Source: Alternaria dauci
Lineage: Eukaryota > Ascomycota > Dothideomycetes > Pleosporales > Pleosporaceae
Assembly: GCF_042100115.1 (NCBI RefSeq)
Contig: NC_091272.1
Location: 1,860,001 to 1,924,000 of the forward strand
Length of the DNA stretch: 64,000 nucleotides
Direction: 5' to 3'
Position numbers and translations under genes: made by a program. Below, in pieces: positions 1-10,413 of this stretch (position 1 is its first letter; each line of letters starts with the position of its first letter). The notes beneath the pieces are model-generated. The model did no database searches. It worked only from the letters and a program-made list of their open reading frames with translations, and was not told the DNA's origin.

Positions 1-1464
1 TTGGTTGCATTGGAGTAATCATTCAGTCGACTGCTCCTGCGTCCAACCCCGTCGGCCAATGTAAGAGACGCCCATATGAGATGCTTACATTGAATACACG
101 CTAACTTATCGCTCCAACATTTAGTCATGGGTGGTCGTTTCCTACTCGGCTTCGCGGTCCCAATCATGACAACAGCTGGTCCCCTTCACGTCATCGAGAC
201 TGCGCATCCAGCCCACCGAGGTGTCATTACTGGTCTTTACAACACTTTCTGGTTTGTGGGATCGCTTCTTGCAGCCGGTGTCACACGTGGATCCGCCAAT
301 CTTGCAGGCAACCAATCTTGGAGGATTCCTGTCTGGCTGCAGATGCTGTTCCCCGCCCTGCTCGTTGTACTTCCGCTTCTTCTTCCCGAGAGTCCTCGCT
401 GGTGAGTAGCATGCTTCTCCCTATGTTTCGTGCATGAGAATGCATATTGACAGGATCTAGGTTGTACACCCGCGGTAAACACACCCAAGCCAAGAAGACT
501 CTTGCCAAATACCATGGTTGTGGCAACGAGGACAGTATCTGGGTCTCCATGCAAATCCGCGAATACGAAGAGTACCTCAACATGGATGGAGGTGACAAGC
601 GCTGGTGGGACTACGGCGCTCTTTTCAAGACACGCCCCGCGCGCTACCGTCTCGCGTGCAACTGTATCGTTGCTATCTTTGGTCAATGGGCAGGTAACGG
701 GTATGTCAAGCTTCCAGATGCAGCGTCAGAAGAAACGAGGCTGACTATGATTCTTCTGTAAAACAGTGCTGTCGACTACTTCATCTCCGGTGTGCTTGAA
801 TCCGCAGGCGTCACAGATGAGATCAAGAAGATGAACATCAACCTGGGCAAGAGCTGTATGCAGCTTGCTTTCGTAAGTCAACTTACATGAAGATCACCAA
901 TTAGGGGTACTGATAGTTTGTACGCAGGCTGTTGTAGGCGCTCTCTGTGTCGACAAACTGGGTCGACGCCCTATGCTAATCGGCACTTTCTCGACTGTAA
1001 CCGTTATCTGGGCCGGAGCTATCGGTGCGGTCTCTTACCAGAACAAGACGGACAGCATTTCTGCTGGTAACGCCTTCGTCGCACTGGTCTTCCTCTTCAA
1101 TGCTGTCTTCGCTTTCGGTATCACGCCGCTCCAGGCTTTGTACCCCGTCGAGGTGCTCTCATTCGAGATGCGTGCTAAGGGCATGGCTTTCTCCAACTTG
1201 TCGCTTACAGCGGCCATGTTGATCAACCAGTTTGCCTACCCCATCGCTCTGGAGAAGATCGGCTGGAGGTTGTACATCGTCTTTGCCTGCTGGTGCCCGA
1301 TACAGGCTTTCGTTGTCTGGCTCTTCATCCCCGAGACCAAGAACCGCACGCTCGAAGAAATCGACGACATTTTCAACGCGCCAAACCCGAGGAACGCATC
1401 GCTCGTCAAGAAGAAGGTCGCCACCGATGCGCAAGGAAACGTTCTCGAAGTCGAGAAGATCTAG
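1..1464 (+). CDS. MFS sugar/lactose-permease-type transporter (5' truncated by window edge)
   Basis: Membrane sugar:proton symporter of the fungal MFS sugar-porter family; the N-terminal half lies outside the window. Exons read as 1-60, 125-401, 461-700, 767-872 and 928-1464, each intron GT-AG with frame kept. Visible family motifs: GGRFLLGF in the middle, the PESPRWL signature before the large central cytoplasmic loop, DKLGRRP at the start of the second half, and PETKNRTLEEID at the C-terminus (sugar-porter PETKG-type box). At least four hydrophobic helices are visible in the last exon. The ending is a natural stop after a charged tail (VEKI). The substrate cannot be told from this fragment; lactose, hexose or quinate-type permeases all share these motifs. 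It converges with the next gene. Confidence 0.9.
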
Positions 1465-1778
1465 GTCGGAAGTCATTCAGTTTGTCTGCGGACAATATGC
1501 ATGTCACACCATTATGCAATACTGCAACTTCAACATAGTGGTAGTACTTATTCTCGCGATACCCTTCTCCCAAACTCATGCATCAACCACTGTCTGCACA
1601 TGTGCTTTTTTCTCTGCCCTTGTTCGCATCGAGACACTCTGTTGTTATTCTCTAGGTTTATTTGCGTGCCTTGATTATACTGGTGATTATGACATTGAAC
1701 CAAACTTGGAATTCTACTTTCAGACATCTGACCTTAACAAAATCCCAGATGATGAACGACTCTAACAAACATAAGTGC
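1465..1778. other. Short convergent intergenic region
   Basis: About 310 bases between two convergent stop codons, presumably the two 3' UTRs. No gene, repeat or structural RNA is apparent. Confidence 0.5.
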
Positions 1779-3722
1779 TCACGAATCTGTCACCGAGCAG
1801 CGCGTTTGACTGTACATTGATAGCACAGCCCTACGCACTTCATCTGTAGCTGCTTCTCCCTCTTCTTCATCGGAAGCTTTCAGCGCCCTCCACATTGCGT
1901 TCTTCGCCTCGTGCAGACGAGTTTCCATCTCCAGTATCATCTTTTCTAATGCGACCATTGGGCGCGTCAAGTTACCATTGTTCAGCCTACTAACAACGCC
2001 GATACTGGAGTAGATGCTGTCGACCAAACTGCCTCTTGAGGCCAGTTCATCAGAGAGACCATTCTCTCGTTGTGGGTACGACGAAGCGTAAAGAGTATCG
2101 ATGATATAGTTGGCCGAATGAATGGGGTGGGATGTGTAGCAAGCATTTGGACCTGAAGCGTGATGATGATACCGCTTACAAAAGTCCTGTCGCGTAGTAT
2201 CTGCATCGAGGTACCTTTTCTCTACGTGTGAGAAAGCGTATTGCACATCTCCCGATATCGCGGTAACCCATTCGCCACCTTCCGCCTCGCCTCCCAATGC
2301 GTAGATCATGTCCGCTACGAATCTCCAAACAGGCGTTTCCACAAAAAACTTGACGAAACGGGTCAAAGTTTCCGCATCAAAGTCTTCTGGTGCAATACTG
2401 GCGAAGGTATTGTCCACAGGCGGTAGTTGGCTCCCAACAAGAACTTGCTGGCCACCAACACCATCGCATCCTCTGGGGGACTTGCCTATGGCCGCGAATA
2501 AGGCCTTGTATCTAGCCTGCTGAGTGAATAAGTAGTGCATCCGGTCGATTACCATATCGATGATCCAGTACACTTCCATCCACTGAGCGAGGAGCAAAAG
2601 TTCAAGAAGGGCATCTACAGTCCAAGCAATCTTCTCCACATGGATGGCACCAAATCGGTCAAACACACCTGGGACTGGTGCCTTCGCTTTCCAAAGATAA
2701 TGCGTAGGCAACTCAATGGCACGCTCAGGTGAAACGAGTTGGATGAAGATGTTTACTGTTCGTGGACCAGTGTGCTCTGGTAGATTGATGACGCCGCTCT
2801 CGGGACTTCTCAACGCTTTTCGGGAGTACGACGGTGAGATAAACTTCAGGATATCGGCGTCAATGTACTGTGGATCGTCTCTCATGAGAATTTCTTCATG
2901 CGGATCGAAGAAGTGGAATGTGACTGGCTTGTTGGTGCGGTGCTGTAGGTGGAACTTTGCACGGGTAGTGGGAGGTATGTAGTTGTCTTGAACCGTGGAA
3001 GGATTGAATGAGCCCGGGATTGGAGTATTGACTCTGGAATAAGAGGCTCGTTCACTAGGAGTCTCTTGTTCCAAACTATCGGCTGGCGTTGCAATAGTCT
3101 GCCATTGAGCGAGATTGGGTATATGCTCGTGGAACATGTTAGTATTATCCAGATTTGGCGGATACCATAGTCCCTGCTCTTGTGAATCGGTCTGATCGAC
3201 ACTCTCCTCCGAATCAGTCATCTCCACATCTTCGGATTCCTCTTCCGTTTCAGCTTCGGCCTCTGGAACAGGGTACACGCATACTCTAGCATACTCTGGA
3301 TTGGTCTTCAAGAACGTCTTCCTCGCGACTCCACATCGCTTGCTCAACGTATTGTAAGCTAGTGGTTTCTTCAGCTCGTCCTCAAAACGCTTATTGAACT
3401 CTGCCGCGAGCACATGCCAATCCTGCGGTCCCGTCGCTCCTGGAATCAGATTGTCGCGGTGATGTAGGATCCAGAGATCTTGTTCGGATATCTGCTGGGG
3501 ACGCCTAAGCCAGGGGCGTGTTTGCAAAAGGGAAGCCGTATTAGTGGCTGTGGTGTTCGTGTCGTTAGCCGCGCCGGGATGAGAGAGAGCAGGTGTGCGT
3601 GGCTTTTTTGTCGCTATTGGTCGTATCATTCTAGGACGCTTCATGGTCGCAGAGGTGGTGTTGTAGGTAGTCACAAATTCGGCGCCGTTCTCTAAATCCG
3701 TAGATTTACGCTTCTGTGTCAA
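1779..3722 (-). CDS. Hypothetical protein: Myb/SANT-like N-terminus plus BTB-like region
   Basis: Single-exon gene encoding 647 residues; function unknown. After a basic, Thr-rich start there is a helical block around residues 75-145 (it contains ISEQDLWILHHRD and a tryptophan in QDWHVLAAEFNKRF) that resembles the Myb/SANT-like module of fungal regulators. An acidic stretch rich in Glu, Asp and Ser follows near 155-180. A region around 265-400 (FHFFDPHEEILMRDDPQYID..., then a hydrophobic run with ALLELLLLAQWMEVYW) has the look of a fungal BTB/POZ-like domain. The C-terminus contains a predicted helix with MVALEKMILEMETRLHEAKNAMW. It could be a nuclear regulator, but no catalytic motif is present and both domain calls are by eye. 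Confidence 0.75.
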   Translation of the reverse strand: MTQKRKSTDLENGAEFVTTYNTTSATMKRPRMIRPIATKKPRTPALSHPGAANDTNTTATNTASLLQTRPWLRRPQQISEQDLWILHHRDNLIPGATGPQDWHVLAAEFNKRFEDELKKPLAYNTLSKRCGVARKTFLKTNPEYARVCVYPVPEAEAETEEESEDVEMTDSEESVDQTDSQEQGLWYPPNLDNTNMFHEHIPNLAQWQTIATPADSLEQETPSERASYSRVNTPIPGSFNPSTVQDNYIPPTTRAKFHLQHRTNKPVTFHFFDPHEEILMRDDPQYIDADILKFISPSYSRKALRSPESGVINLPEHTGPRTVNIFIQLVSPERAIELPTHYLWKAKAPVPGVFDRFGAIHVEKIAWTVDALLELLLLAQWMEVYWIIDMVIDRMHYLFTQQARYKALFAAIGKSPRGCDGVGGQQVLVGSQLPPVDNTFASIAPEDFDAETLTRFVKFFVETPVWRFVADMIYALGGEAEGGEWVTAISGDVQYAFSHVEKRYLDADTTRQDFCKRYHHHASGPNACYTSHPIHSANYIIDTLYASSYPQRENGLSDELASRGSLVDSIYSSIGVVSRLNNGNLTRPMVALEKMILEMETRLHEAKNAMWRALKASDEEEGEAATDEVRRAVLSMYSQTRCSVTDS

Positions 3723-4424
3723 TTCAACTCTTTTCCCAATCTTGAGTCGTGTTAGGTTATAACCGTGGATTTAAACTGATCAGGGTAGACTATATATTGT
3801 AGGAGAAACTTTTGGGAGAAAGTTCCAGTGTTTTAAGATTCAAGTGGAAGAGCAAAGCGTTCCAAGGTTAGTTCGGAACGCGCATGTAGCTAAGTCAGAG
3901 AGAGGCGTACAAGGCCGTGGGAAACTGGCAAGTGGCGATTGCGATGGTTACGCCTGCGTGATTAGTGCAGTCTAGATGAGTAGAAGGTCTCACTGGGCGA
4001 TGGTTGAAAGTGCACATGAGCAGTGATTCAAATTTCGTTGACACGAGCAAGTCGACAGAACATTCAATCACATTGCTCGGTTGCAGGCCATTACTCCATG
4101 ACTGAGAAATCACAAAAGCTTCTCATCATACTTCACTTGTCATACTAGATAACGCGGCATTCAGCAAGACGAAGATGATAAACATCATCCATCCACTAGG
4201 ACAACTGGGTATTCTTGTCGTTAGGGTCAGTCGCGCACTTTGCAACGAACCATACAGACGATATCATCACGGGAACGGAGAATGGTTCTTTGTGTTGATT
4301 GCTATTCGATACAAAAGCCAGCAAAGTCCGTATGATGCAAGTAAGGAGCGGAAAGTGTTCCAATCACTGCATAATCACTTTTCCCAATGACAATTTGTAC
4401 CACTCAAATGCACAATGAAATCCT
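3723..4424. other. Intergenic region, promoter of the minus-strand BTB-like gene
   Basis: About 700 bases between the start of the upstream minus-strand gene and the stop of carboxypeptidase Y. Only short overlapping reading frames without protein-like character are present. No repeat or RNA gene is evident. Confidence 0.5.
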
Positions 4425-6127
4425 CTACGACTCCCAGAAGTCACCGGACAACCACCTGTTGAGCATCTCAAGCGAAGCCTCAGGCTGGTCGTAGGGGACC
4501 ATGTGGCCACCAGCATGGAGCTTCAGGAAGGTGAAGTTGCCGCTAGACTTGACCTGACCAACGGTCTTGCCATCACCGTCAATCTTGAAGTCCTCCATCT
4601 CGGCCTTCTTGAAGCCCTTGGCACCAGGCCACTCAAGCGCCTCAGTCCAGGCCTTGTTGCCGAGCCAGTTGCAGATGTAGTCGGCATCACCAGCGTAGAC
4701 GAGGACGGGGATCTTCTCAAGGATACCGGGAACGACGCGGTGGAAGGGCTTCATCCAGTCACCCTGGAGAAGGAAGTTACGGTTGATGTCGAAGTTGCAA
4801 GACTCGTAGTTGGAGACCTCAGCGCCGACGGCCTTCATGACCTCCTTCTTGTTGAGGTAGCCCTGTATCCAGTCAAGCTCGTCGTAGCAGAGAGAGTTGC
4901 TGCCACAAGGCTTGCGGATATCGTAGACGTTCTGGCCAGTGCGTTGGTAAGGACCGATCATGGCGTTGTTGCAGTAGATGGATGCGGGCACGCAAGACCA
5001 GACGGACTCTGAGTTGTAGCAGTTCTCGATGAGGCTGGCGCAACGAGGGTAGGCGTTGTCCATGGACTGGCACTGAGACTCATCGAGGACAGCGGGCCAG
5101 CCACCCTCACCGCAGGCCATGGGACGGTAGTACTCGTACTGAGTAAGGCCATCGGTCAGACCGTTGCCGATGAGGACGGACTGGAGGTTGATGTTGCGGT
5201 TCTTGTGGGACAGAATCTCAGAGGCGAAGACGGGGATATAGTGTCCGGCGTAAGACTCTCCAGAGATGTGGAAGCTCTGGTGCGAGTACTCGGGGAACTG
5301 CTTGAAGAAGAGGGTAAGCAGGGCGTAGATGTCTTTGCCAGCAGCGACAGTGTTGCTGACTGAGCCGCTCGAATAGGAGTATCCGACGTTGACGGGCTGG
5401 TCGAGGAAGATGACGGAAGCGTTGGCGTTCCACGAGTAGGGGTTGTGCTTGACCTTCTGGTCCTTGGTGATGGACGCCGGGCCGAGCTCCATGAAGAGGC
5501 CGGTCAGCGAAGAGCAGCCGGGTCCGCCGTTGAGCCAGAGCACAACGGGGTCGTTCTTGGGGTCGTTTCGCGACTCGAAGAACCCTGGGGCGTGTGTTAG
5601 ATACGGGTGAGTGTCTGCTGGCCATGGGGGTACTCACAGTAGAAGAGGTGCTTATCCTCGTCGTCGTCGTCGAGGTATCCAGAGTACTGCTTGACCTTGT
5701 CGACGCCGAGCACGCTGGGGTCGACCTTCTTGGCCCTCAAGCTGTACTGCTCGAGCTGGCCGTCGATCTCGCGCTGCTTCTCGCCGTTCTCGTTCTCGAC
5801 CCAGACGCTCTGGACGTCGGCGCCCTTGACGATGTGGTCCCATTCGCTGTCGGGCTTGCGCGTGTGGGGCTTGGGCTGGGAGAAGAAAGCAGCCTTCTCG
5901 AAGCTCTCAGGGAACATCATGGCGACTTCGTCCCAGACGGCGCGAGCCTCGCCCGTGAGTGACTTGAGGCTCTCCTCGAGGTTCTGGAGCGGCTTGGTCC
6001 ATGACGATGTCGACTCCTTGAGCTCGCTGAAGGAATCAGGGAACTTGAGAATCTGCTGCTGCTGCTGCTGGGGCGCAATAGCGGCCGAAGCGGCTCCAAC
6101 GAGGAGCGCCGATGCGGCGACCTTCAT
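4425..6127 (-). CDS. cpyA: Carboxypeptidase Y (vacuolar serine carboxypeptidase)
   Basis: Vacuolar serine carboxypeptidase (peptidase family S10) that removes C-terminal residues from peptides. Two exons: 5638-6127 and 4425-5584, split by a 53-nt intron (5585-5637), giving 549 residues, the usual length. The N-terminus is a signal peptide ([16 protein letters not shown]) followed by a six-glutamine run encoded by a CTG repeat, then a propeptide of about 110 residues. Family hallmarks: [11 protein letters not shown] (oxyanion/substrate site), [10 protein letters not shown] with catalytic Ser about residue 274, [12 protein letters not shown] with the catalytic Asp, and [11 protein letters not shown] with the catalytic His. 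The Cys-rich central region fits CPY disulfides. In yeast this enzyme is the standard Vps10/retromer cargo; Vps35 is also encoded in this window. Symbol follows Aspergillus usage. Confidence 0.96.
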
Positions 6128-6747
6128 GATGGCGGTGCTAAGCTTCCGGAGCTGTAGCGGTGGATAAGTGAAAGAGCAGATGGAAGACGGGCACCTCTAC
6201 AAGTGAATGAAGAAGCACGCGATGATGGATGGGCAGGAAGAGGGATGGATGGAGAAGGAGAGATGGGGCGGGTCTAGTTAAGTCGAGCTATGGGTAGCTC
6301 TTGCGGAGGAGGCGCGGCTTGTCCAGGCAACGGAGCATGACGCATCCCAACAGCTTATCAGAGTGGCTGGACAGCCCGTCCGAGCTCCAGCATCACATGG
6401 GCTTAGCGTTTCACGATAGGGTTGATCGGCGCGTCTGGCAGGACACGCGACGGCCACGGCCAGCTATCATAGACATCATGACGCCGGCAGCCTCACCCCA
6501 GCCGCCTTGAGATGGAAGCCGTGGCGAGTTTCCTGCTTCCGAGCTGTCTGGTCTGGGAGCGGCGGGAAGCTAGAGCCGGACCTGCATGCTCCACATCCGG
6601 CCTAGCGCTGTTCTCACTCATAGTGAGTGCACCTACGCATGTCATCGCGCAGACCCCACCAAAATGTCATGCAACTTTTACAACTTGCGCCCGACATCTG
6701 CACTCCAACCACGATTACACCCATACCAACACCCGTAGTCGTTCACG
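6128..6747. other. Divergent intergenic region between CPY and SDO1
   Basis: About 620 bases between two divergently transcribed genes, so it should hold both promoters. It contains overlapping short frames only. No clear TATA box was seen. Confidence 0.5.
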
Positions 6748-7700
6748 ATGCCCGTCGGAATCAACCAGCCGTCTAACCAAATCAAGCTCACCAATGTCTC
6801 GCTGGTGCGCATGAAGAAGGGTGCGCAGACCCCGCTAGACCCTTCATGGCTTGTGAAAACTAACACTCGAAAGGCAAGAAGCGCTTCGAAATCGCATGCT
6901 ACAAGAACAAGGTCCTCGAATGGCGCAACAAGATCGAGAAGGATCTGTCCAACGTCCTGCAAATTGAAAACGTCTTTCTCAACGTATCCAAAGGCCAAGT
7001 CGCACCCAAAGCCGATCTCGAAAAGGCCTTCCCAAAAAAGTCGCTCGAAGATATCATCATCGACATACTAGATCATGGCGAGCTGCAGGTGGGGGAGAAG
7101 GAGCGCAACGCCGAGTTGGAGAGAACAAAGAATGAGGTCATCGATATCGTGGCGGGGAAACTTGTGGATCCCAAAACAAAGCGTGTCTATACCACGGGCA
7201 TGATCGAAAAGGCTCTCGACCAGTTGAGCTCGGCAGCGGCGACGCAGCAAGGAGACAAGAGTGAAAGCAAGGAGGATGGCGAGGACAAGGGCAAAGCAAA
7301 AGAACTGCCCAAGTGGTCGGGCATCGTCACAAACAAGTCGGCCAAGTCGCAGGCGCTGTTCGCTATGAAGGCGCTTATAGCCCACCAACCCATACCCGTC
7401 GCCCGTATGCAGATGAAGCTGCGCATTACCTGCCCGACGTCCGTTCTCAAGCAAGCCATAAAGACCGCACCCAAGGCGCAAGCAGGCACAGACGACAAGG
7501 GAACTACCGGCACTGTCAAGGATGCGATATTGGGATTCATGGAGAACGTTGAGAGCCAAGACACAATAGGCGCCGAGTGGGAAGCTGTCGGTCTTGTCGA
7601 GCCTGGAGCCTTCAAGGGTTTGAACGAGCTCATCGAGGGCCAGACAAAAGGAAGGGGTAACGTCGAGGTCCTTGAGATGGCTGTCGGTGCCGACGACTGA
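6748..7700 (+). CDS. SDO1: Ribosome maturation protein SDO1 (SBDS family)
   Basis: SBDS-family factor that works with the Efl1 GTPase to release Tif6/eIF6 from late 60S subunits in the cytoplasm. Two exons, 6748-6820 and 6874-7700, with a 53-nt intron whose branch point CTAAC lies close to the acceptor; 299 residues. The N-terminal FYSH domain is clear (start MPVGINQPSNQIKLTNVSLV, then KKGKKRFEIACYKNKVLEWR). The KSLEDIIIDILDHGELQVGEKER segment and the domain II LVDPKTKRVYTTGMIEKAL helix are typical. A Lys/Glu/Ser-rich insertion (about residues 160-185) lengthens it relative to the roughly 250-residue yeast protein. The C-terminal domain III (QPIPVARMQMKLRI) is intact. Confidence 0.96.
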
Positions 7701-8780
7701 GTGGTGACACGTCTTACAAGCACGCATCGTCCAGGGCGCTCGCCCTCGCATGCCGCAGCGATATGACAGAGACTACCTTTCACAGGCCAGTTCCCTGTGC
7801 CTCTTGAAGATGAAGCACTTGCTTTATCAATAGGCAAGGAACAAGGCAAGCATGGTCTTTACGCACATGTCCGCCACCCCACAAAAGACCGCTTCTGGGC
7901 CAGTTCCACCAAGCTCGCCCTGATGGACCTGCATACTGCCACCTACCACGGCGTCCGTGGCCTGGAGAACTGCGGATTCATAGCTAGTCATCACTCTAGA
8001 ACGTACCCTGGTAGACGCGTACAGTGAAGCGAGCGCGTAATCAGCTGCCTGTATTCACAATGCACAACAATCCTGCCCCGTTCAAACTATATGCATAGTC
8101 GTCAGCCTCACATGAAGCACCACGACTTCTCTCTCTATTCGTTTTGGCATGTTACCACTATAAATCATCCACCAATGCAGTGCTATCTGCGACAGTCCTG
8201 ATGCATTACCGCAGAGCCACTCACTGCGGGACAGCTGTTTCCGACGTGCATAGCCTTGCATCCTCCCGCATGTAAGAAACGTGGGGTGGTCAAGATTGAG
8301 CTCTGGACGATATGGGTTCGGAGTCCCGAGCTCAGATGCTTAGGGATCTTTTTGTAACTGCGGGAAGCGATAGTAATCACAAATGCGTATACGCAGTGGT
8401 CAGACAGGTTGGCTTTGTGGATGCGCAACAGAGTTTCATTCATTGGCAGTAGTTTACACATGTTTGCTGATCGTAAGTCGTGAAAAGGGGTCGTCAAGTT
8501 GTGCTTTCTCGTTGTATGCGTCAATTGTCGTCGTGTGCTTCGTGTGCAGGAGTCCTGAGTCGTTATCGTTACTATGCGGATGCCGTACCTGAACCATGCT
8601 GTGAAACAAGAAACCCGCCAAAAAAGAAAGTCGACGAAAGAACAACAACAACAACAAAAAGACAGAGAGTGAAAAGGAAAACTTGCAACACCAGCTTATC
8701 GTTGAAGTCGTGCCGTCCCAGCTCAGGCGTGCATTCAGCTCGCTGAACGCATCTTTGTAGCGACCTTGCCAGTCACTGGC
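7701..8780. other. Intergenic region between SDO1 and a minus-strand gene
   Basis: About 1.1 kb between two convergent genes. Short reading frames on both strands lack domain signatures. It contains an AAC microsatellite near 8641. Nothing else was recognised; an unannotated ncRNA or small gene cannot be excluded. Confidence 0.45.
8641..8656. repeat. AAC trinucleotide microsatellite
   Basis: About five consecutive AAC units in noncoding sequence, in a purine-rich context. Confidence 0.8.
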
Positions 8781-9425
8781 TCAATCCCACCACCGGCGAT
8801 TGGGCACACGCCCATTGTCGCTCAATATCCCAAGTACATCCGCACTGCTCGTCTGTACTCCCCACACCCGCTCAATCGGATCCGCAATCGCCATCCAATC
8901 CAGACCCCTGACGTCGTACATGTCCAGTACTACGCGAACTAGCCACGGCGAGTACATTGGACAACTGGTGTCTTGGTAGAGGAACGGGGAGGTGGGTTCA
9001 ACGATGACAGCATCATCCTCACGGCTGGTCTGCTGTGTGAACGATAGGGGGTGAGGACGGGGACGACGACGTCGCGACGAATGCGACGATGATGGTGGTG
9101 GGTTTGTGAAAAATTCCGTCTCGCTTCCAGCCGAGCTCGGAGAACTTGCCGCTGAAGAAGCGGGACTAGAGGCACCGGAGAAAATAGATTCATCGCTCAT
9201 CTTGGTGTTTAGGGGGAGTAGCATTCGGACGGAGCGCATTGCTCCCTGTGCCGCAGCTTTGATGGCATCGTAGCTTGAGAGAGTGATGAGCGAGCCAGTG
9301 GACTTTGACAGTGGAGATTCTTCCGTAGGGGTAATACTGATACGCGATGACGGCGAGTCGAACGATTGTGATCGTATGCGCACTCTTGGGGAAGGAGTAC
9401 GGGGTGGTGCTGTGAGTAGTGCCAT
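8781..9425 (-). CDS. Small Ser/Pro-rich conserved fungal protein of unknown function
   Basis: Single exon, 214 residues from the ATG at 9425 (the frame stays open 32 codons upstream, with another possible Met at 9521). The first two thirds are low-complexity Ser/Thr/Pro/Arg sequence with basic SRRRRPRPHP clusters. The last about 50 residues form an ordered-looking block (SPWLVRVVLDMYDVRGLDWMAI... ending RVPNRRWWD), which resembles a motif I associate with uncharacterised ascomycete proteins; this memory was not checked. No known domain, signal peptide or membrane helix. The internal start was chosen because the upstream residues (LFFVVSPFVWNFFPF) look unlike the rest; if translated they would form a hydrophobic leader. 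Confidence 0.7.
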   Translation of the reverse strand: MALLTAPPRTPSPRVRIRSQSFDSPSSRISITPTEESPLSKSTGSLITLSSYDAIKAAAQGAMRSVRMLLPLNTKMSDESIFSGASSPASSAASSPSSAGSETEFFTNPPPSSSHSSRRRRPRPHPLSFTQQTSREDDAVIVEPTSPFLYQDTSCPMYSPWLVRVVLDMYDVRGLDWMAIADPIERVWGVQTSSADVLGILSDNGRVPNRRWWD

Positions 9426-10413
9426 GACGGAGTACTGACTGCGGTCGAATGGAAAAAAATTCCAGACGAAAGGAGAAACCACGAAAAAGAGGCCTTCTGC
9501 CGGCCTAACGAGTGTCGGCACCGTCAGTAAGGCTTATATCCACCGTAATCACCTCAGACATGCGGCCGTTTCGCTAGCCCTGCATGTCGAATATGCAGCC
9601 ATGCCACGAATCCGGCGCCATACGAGAAAGTCAATTGTCTTCCGCGTTCCCTCCTTTGAGAAAAGGCGTAAACTGCGGGGAACACGGGATCACCAACGAA
9701 CAGGAGACAATGATACCGCAGATGCCGACGATCGGGAGAGGTCGATTTGCTGCAGGATGCGTGGGACAGCGCACTCCACACTTGGCGCTTGATCTATCAT
9801 TCAGATAGGTCACAAAGGACCGACACACTTAGTTGGGTATGTGAAAACTCAGGAGGTTATTTTTGCCCGCGACAGCCGCCACCGATCGCAACCTTAATCC
9901 GTGATTGTTGTTGTGTATGCTTGTGGGATCCAAGGGAACCAACCTAGACGCCTTTAGCGGACCGAGCCGATGGCTCTGCTTACCAATATCAAGAACCAGT
10001 AGTCAGGAAACATAGTGCGTAGCGAGGTCCTAACAAGCGTGGTGGTTGTGTGACGTGGTGGGCGAAGTATGGCCGCGTATGCGAAGTTAGTCCTTCATCA
10101 CCAATTACTAGGCCTATCTAGGCCCATCTAGGCACCATAGAGCCGTCCCCCCAAGCTGGCCAATACGACCTGTCGACTGTCGAAAGCGAGCACATGTCAT
10201 GTTGGAACAAGTCGAAATTTGAATGTGTGATTTTGGTACAGGCTGTATTCGGCCAACCCTAACCGTGCCGCACCACCTCACTCCACATCGTGCATTGCCG
10301 CATGGAGTGTAAGCGTGAAAGCCAATGAAAGCCGTTTGATAAACACCGTAAGTGCACCACCCATTTCGTAAAGGCATGTTCCAGCCCCAGCTGCCCAGCG
10401 CATGCGAAAACCT
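9426..10413. other. Intergenic region upstream of the small minus-strand gene
   Basis: About 990 bases between the start of one minus-strand gene and the stop of RPS18. Nothing gene-like was recognised. It includes two near-identical copies of a short ctaggc-containing motif around 10109-10130. Confidence 0.45.

Noticed and set aside
1..1464. MFS gene as a quinate permease of the qut system
   Set aside because: Only generic sugar-porter motifs are visible and it is about 50 kb from the regulators; truncated at the window edge.
4503..5012. 169-codon plus-strand frame antisense to carboxypeptidase Y
   Set aside because: Mirror of a strongly coding minus-strand exon; no independent protein features.
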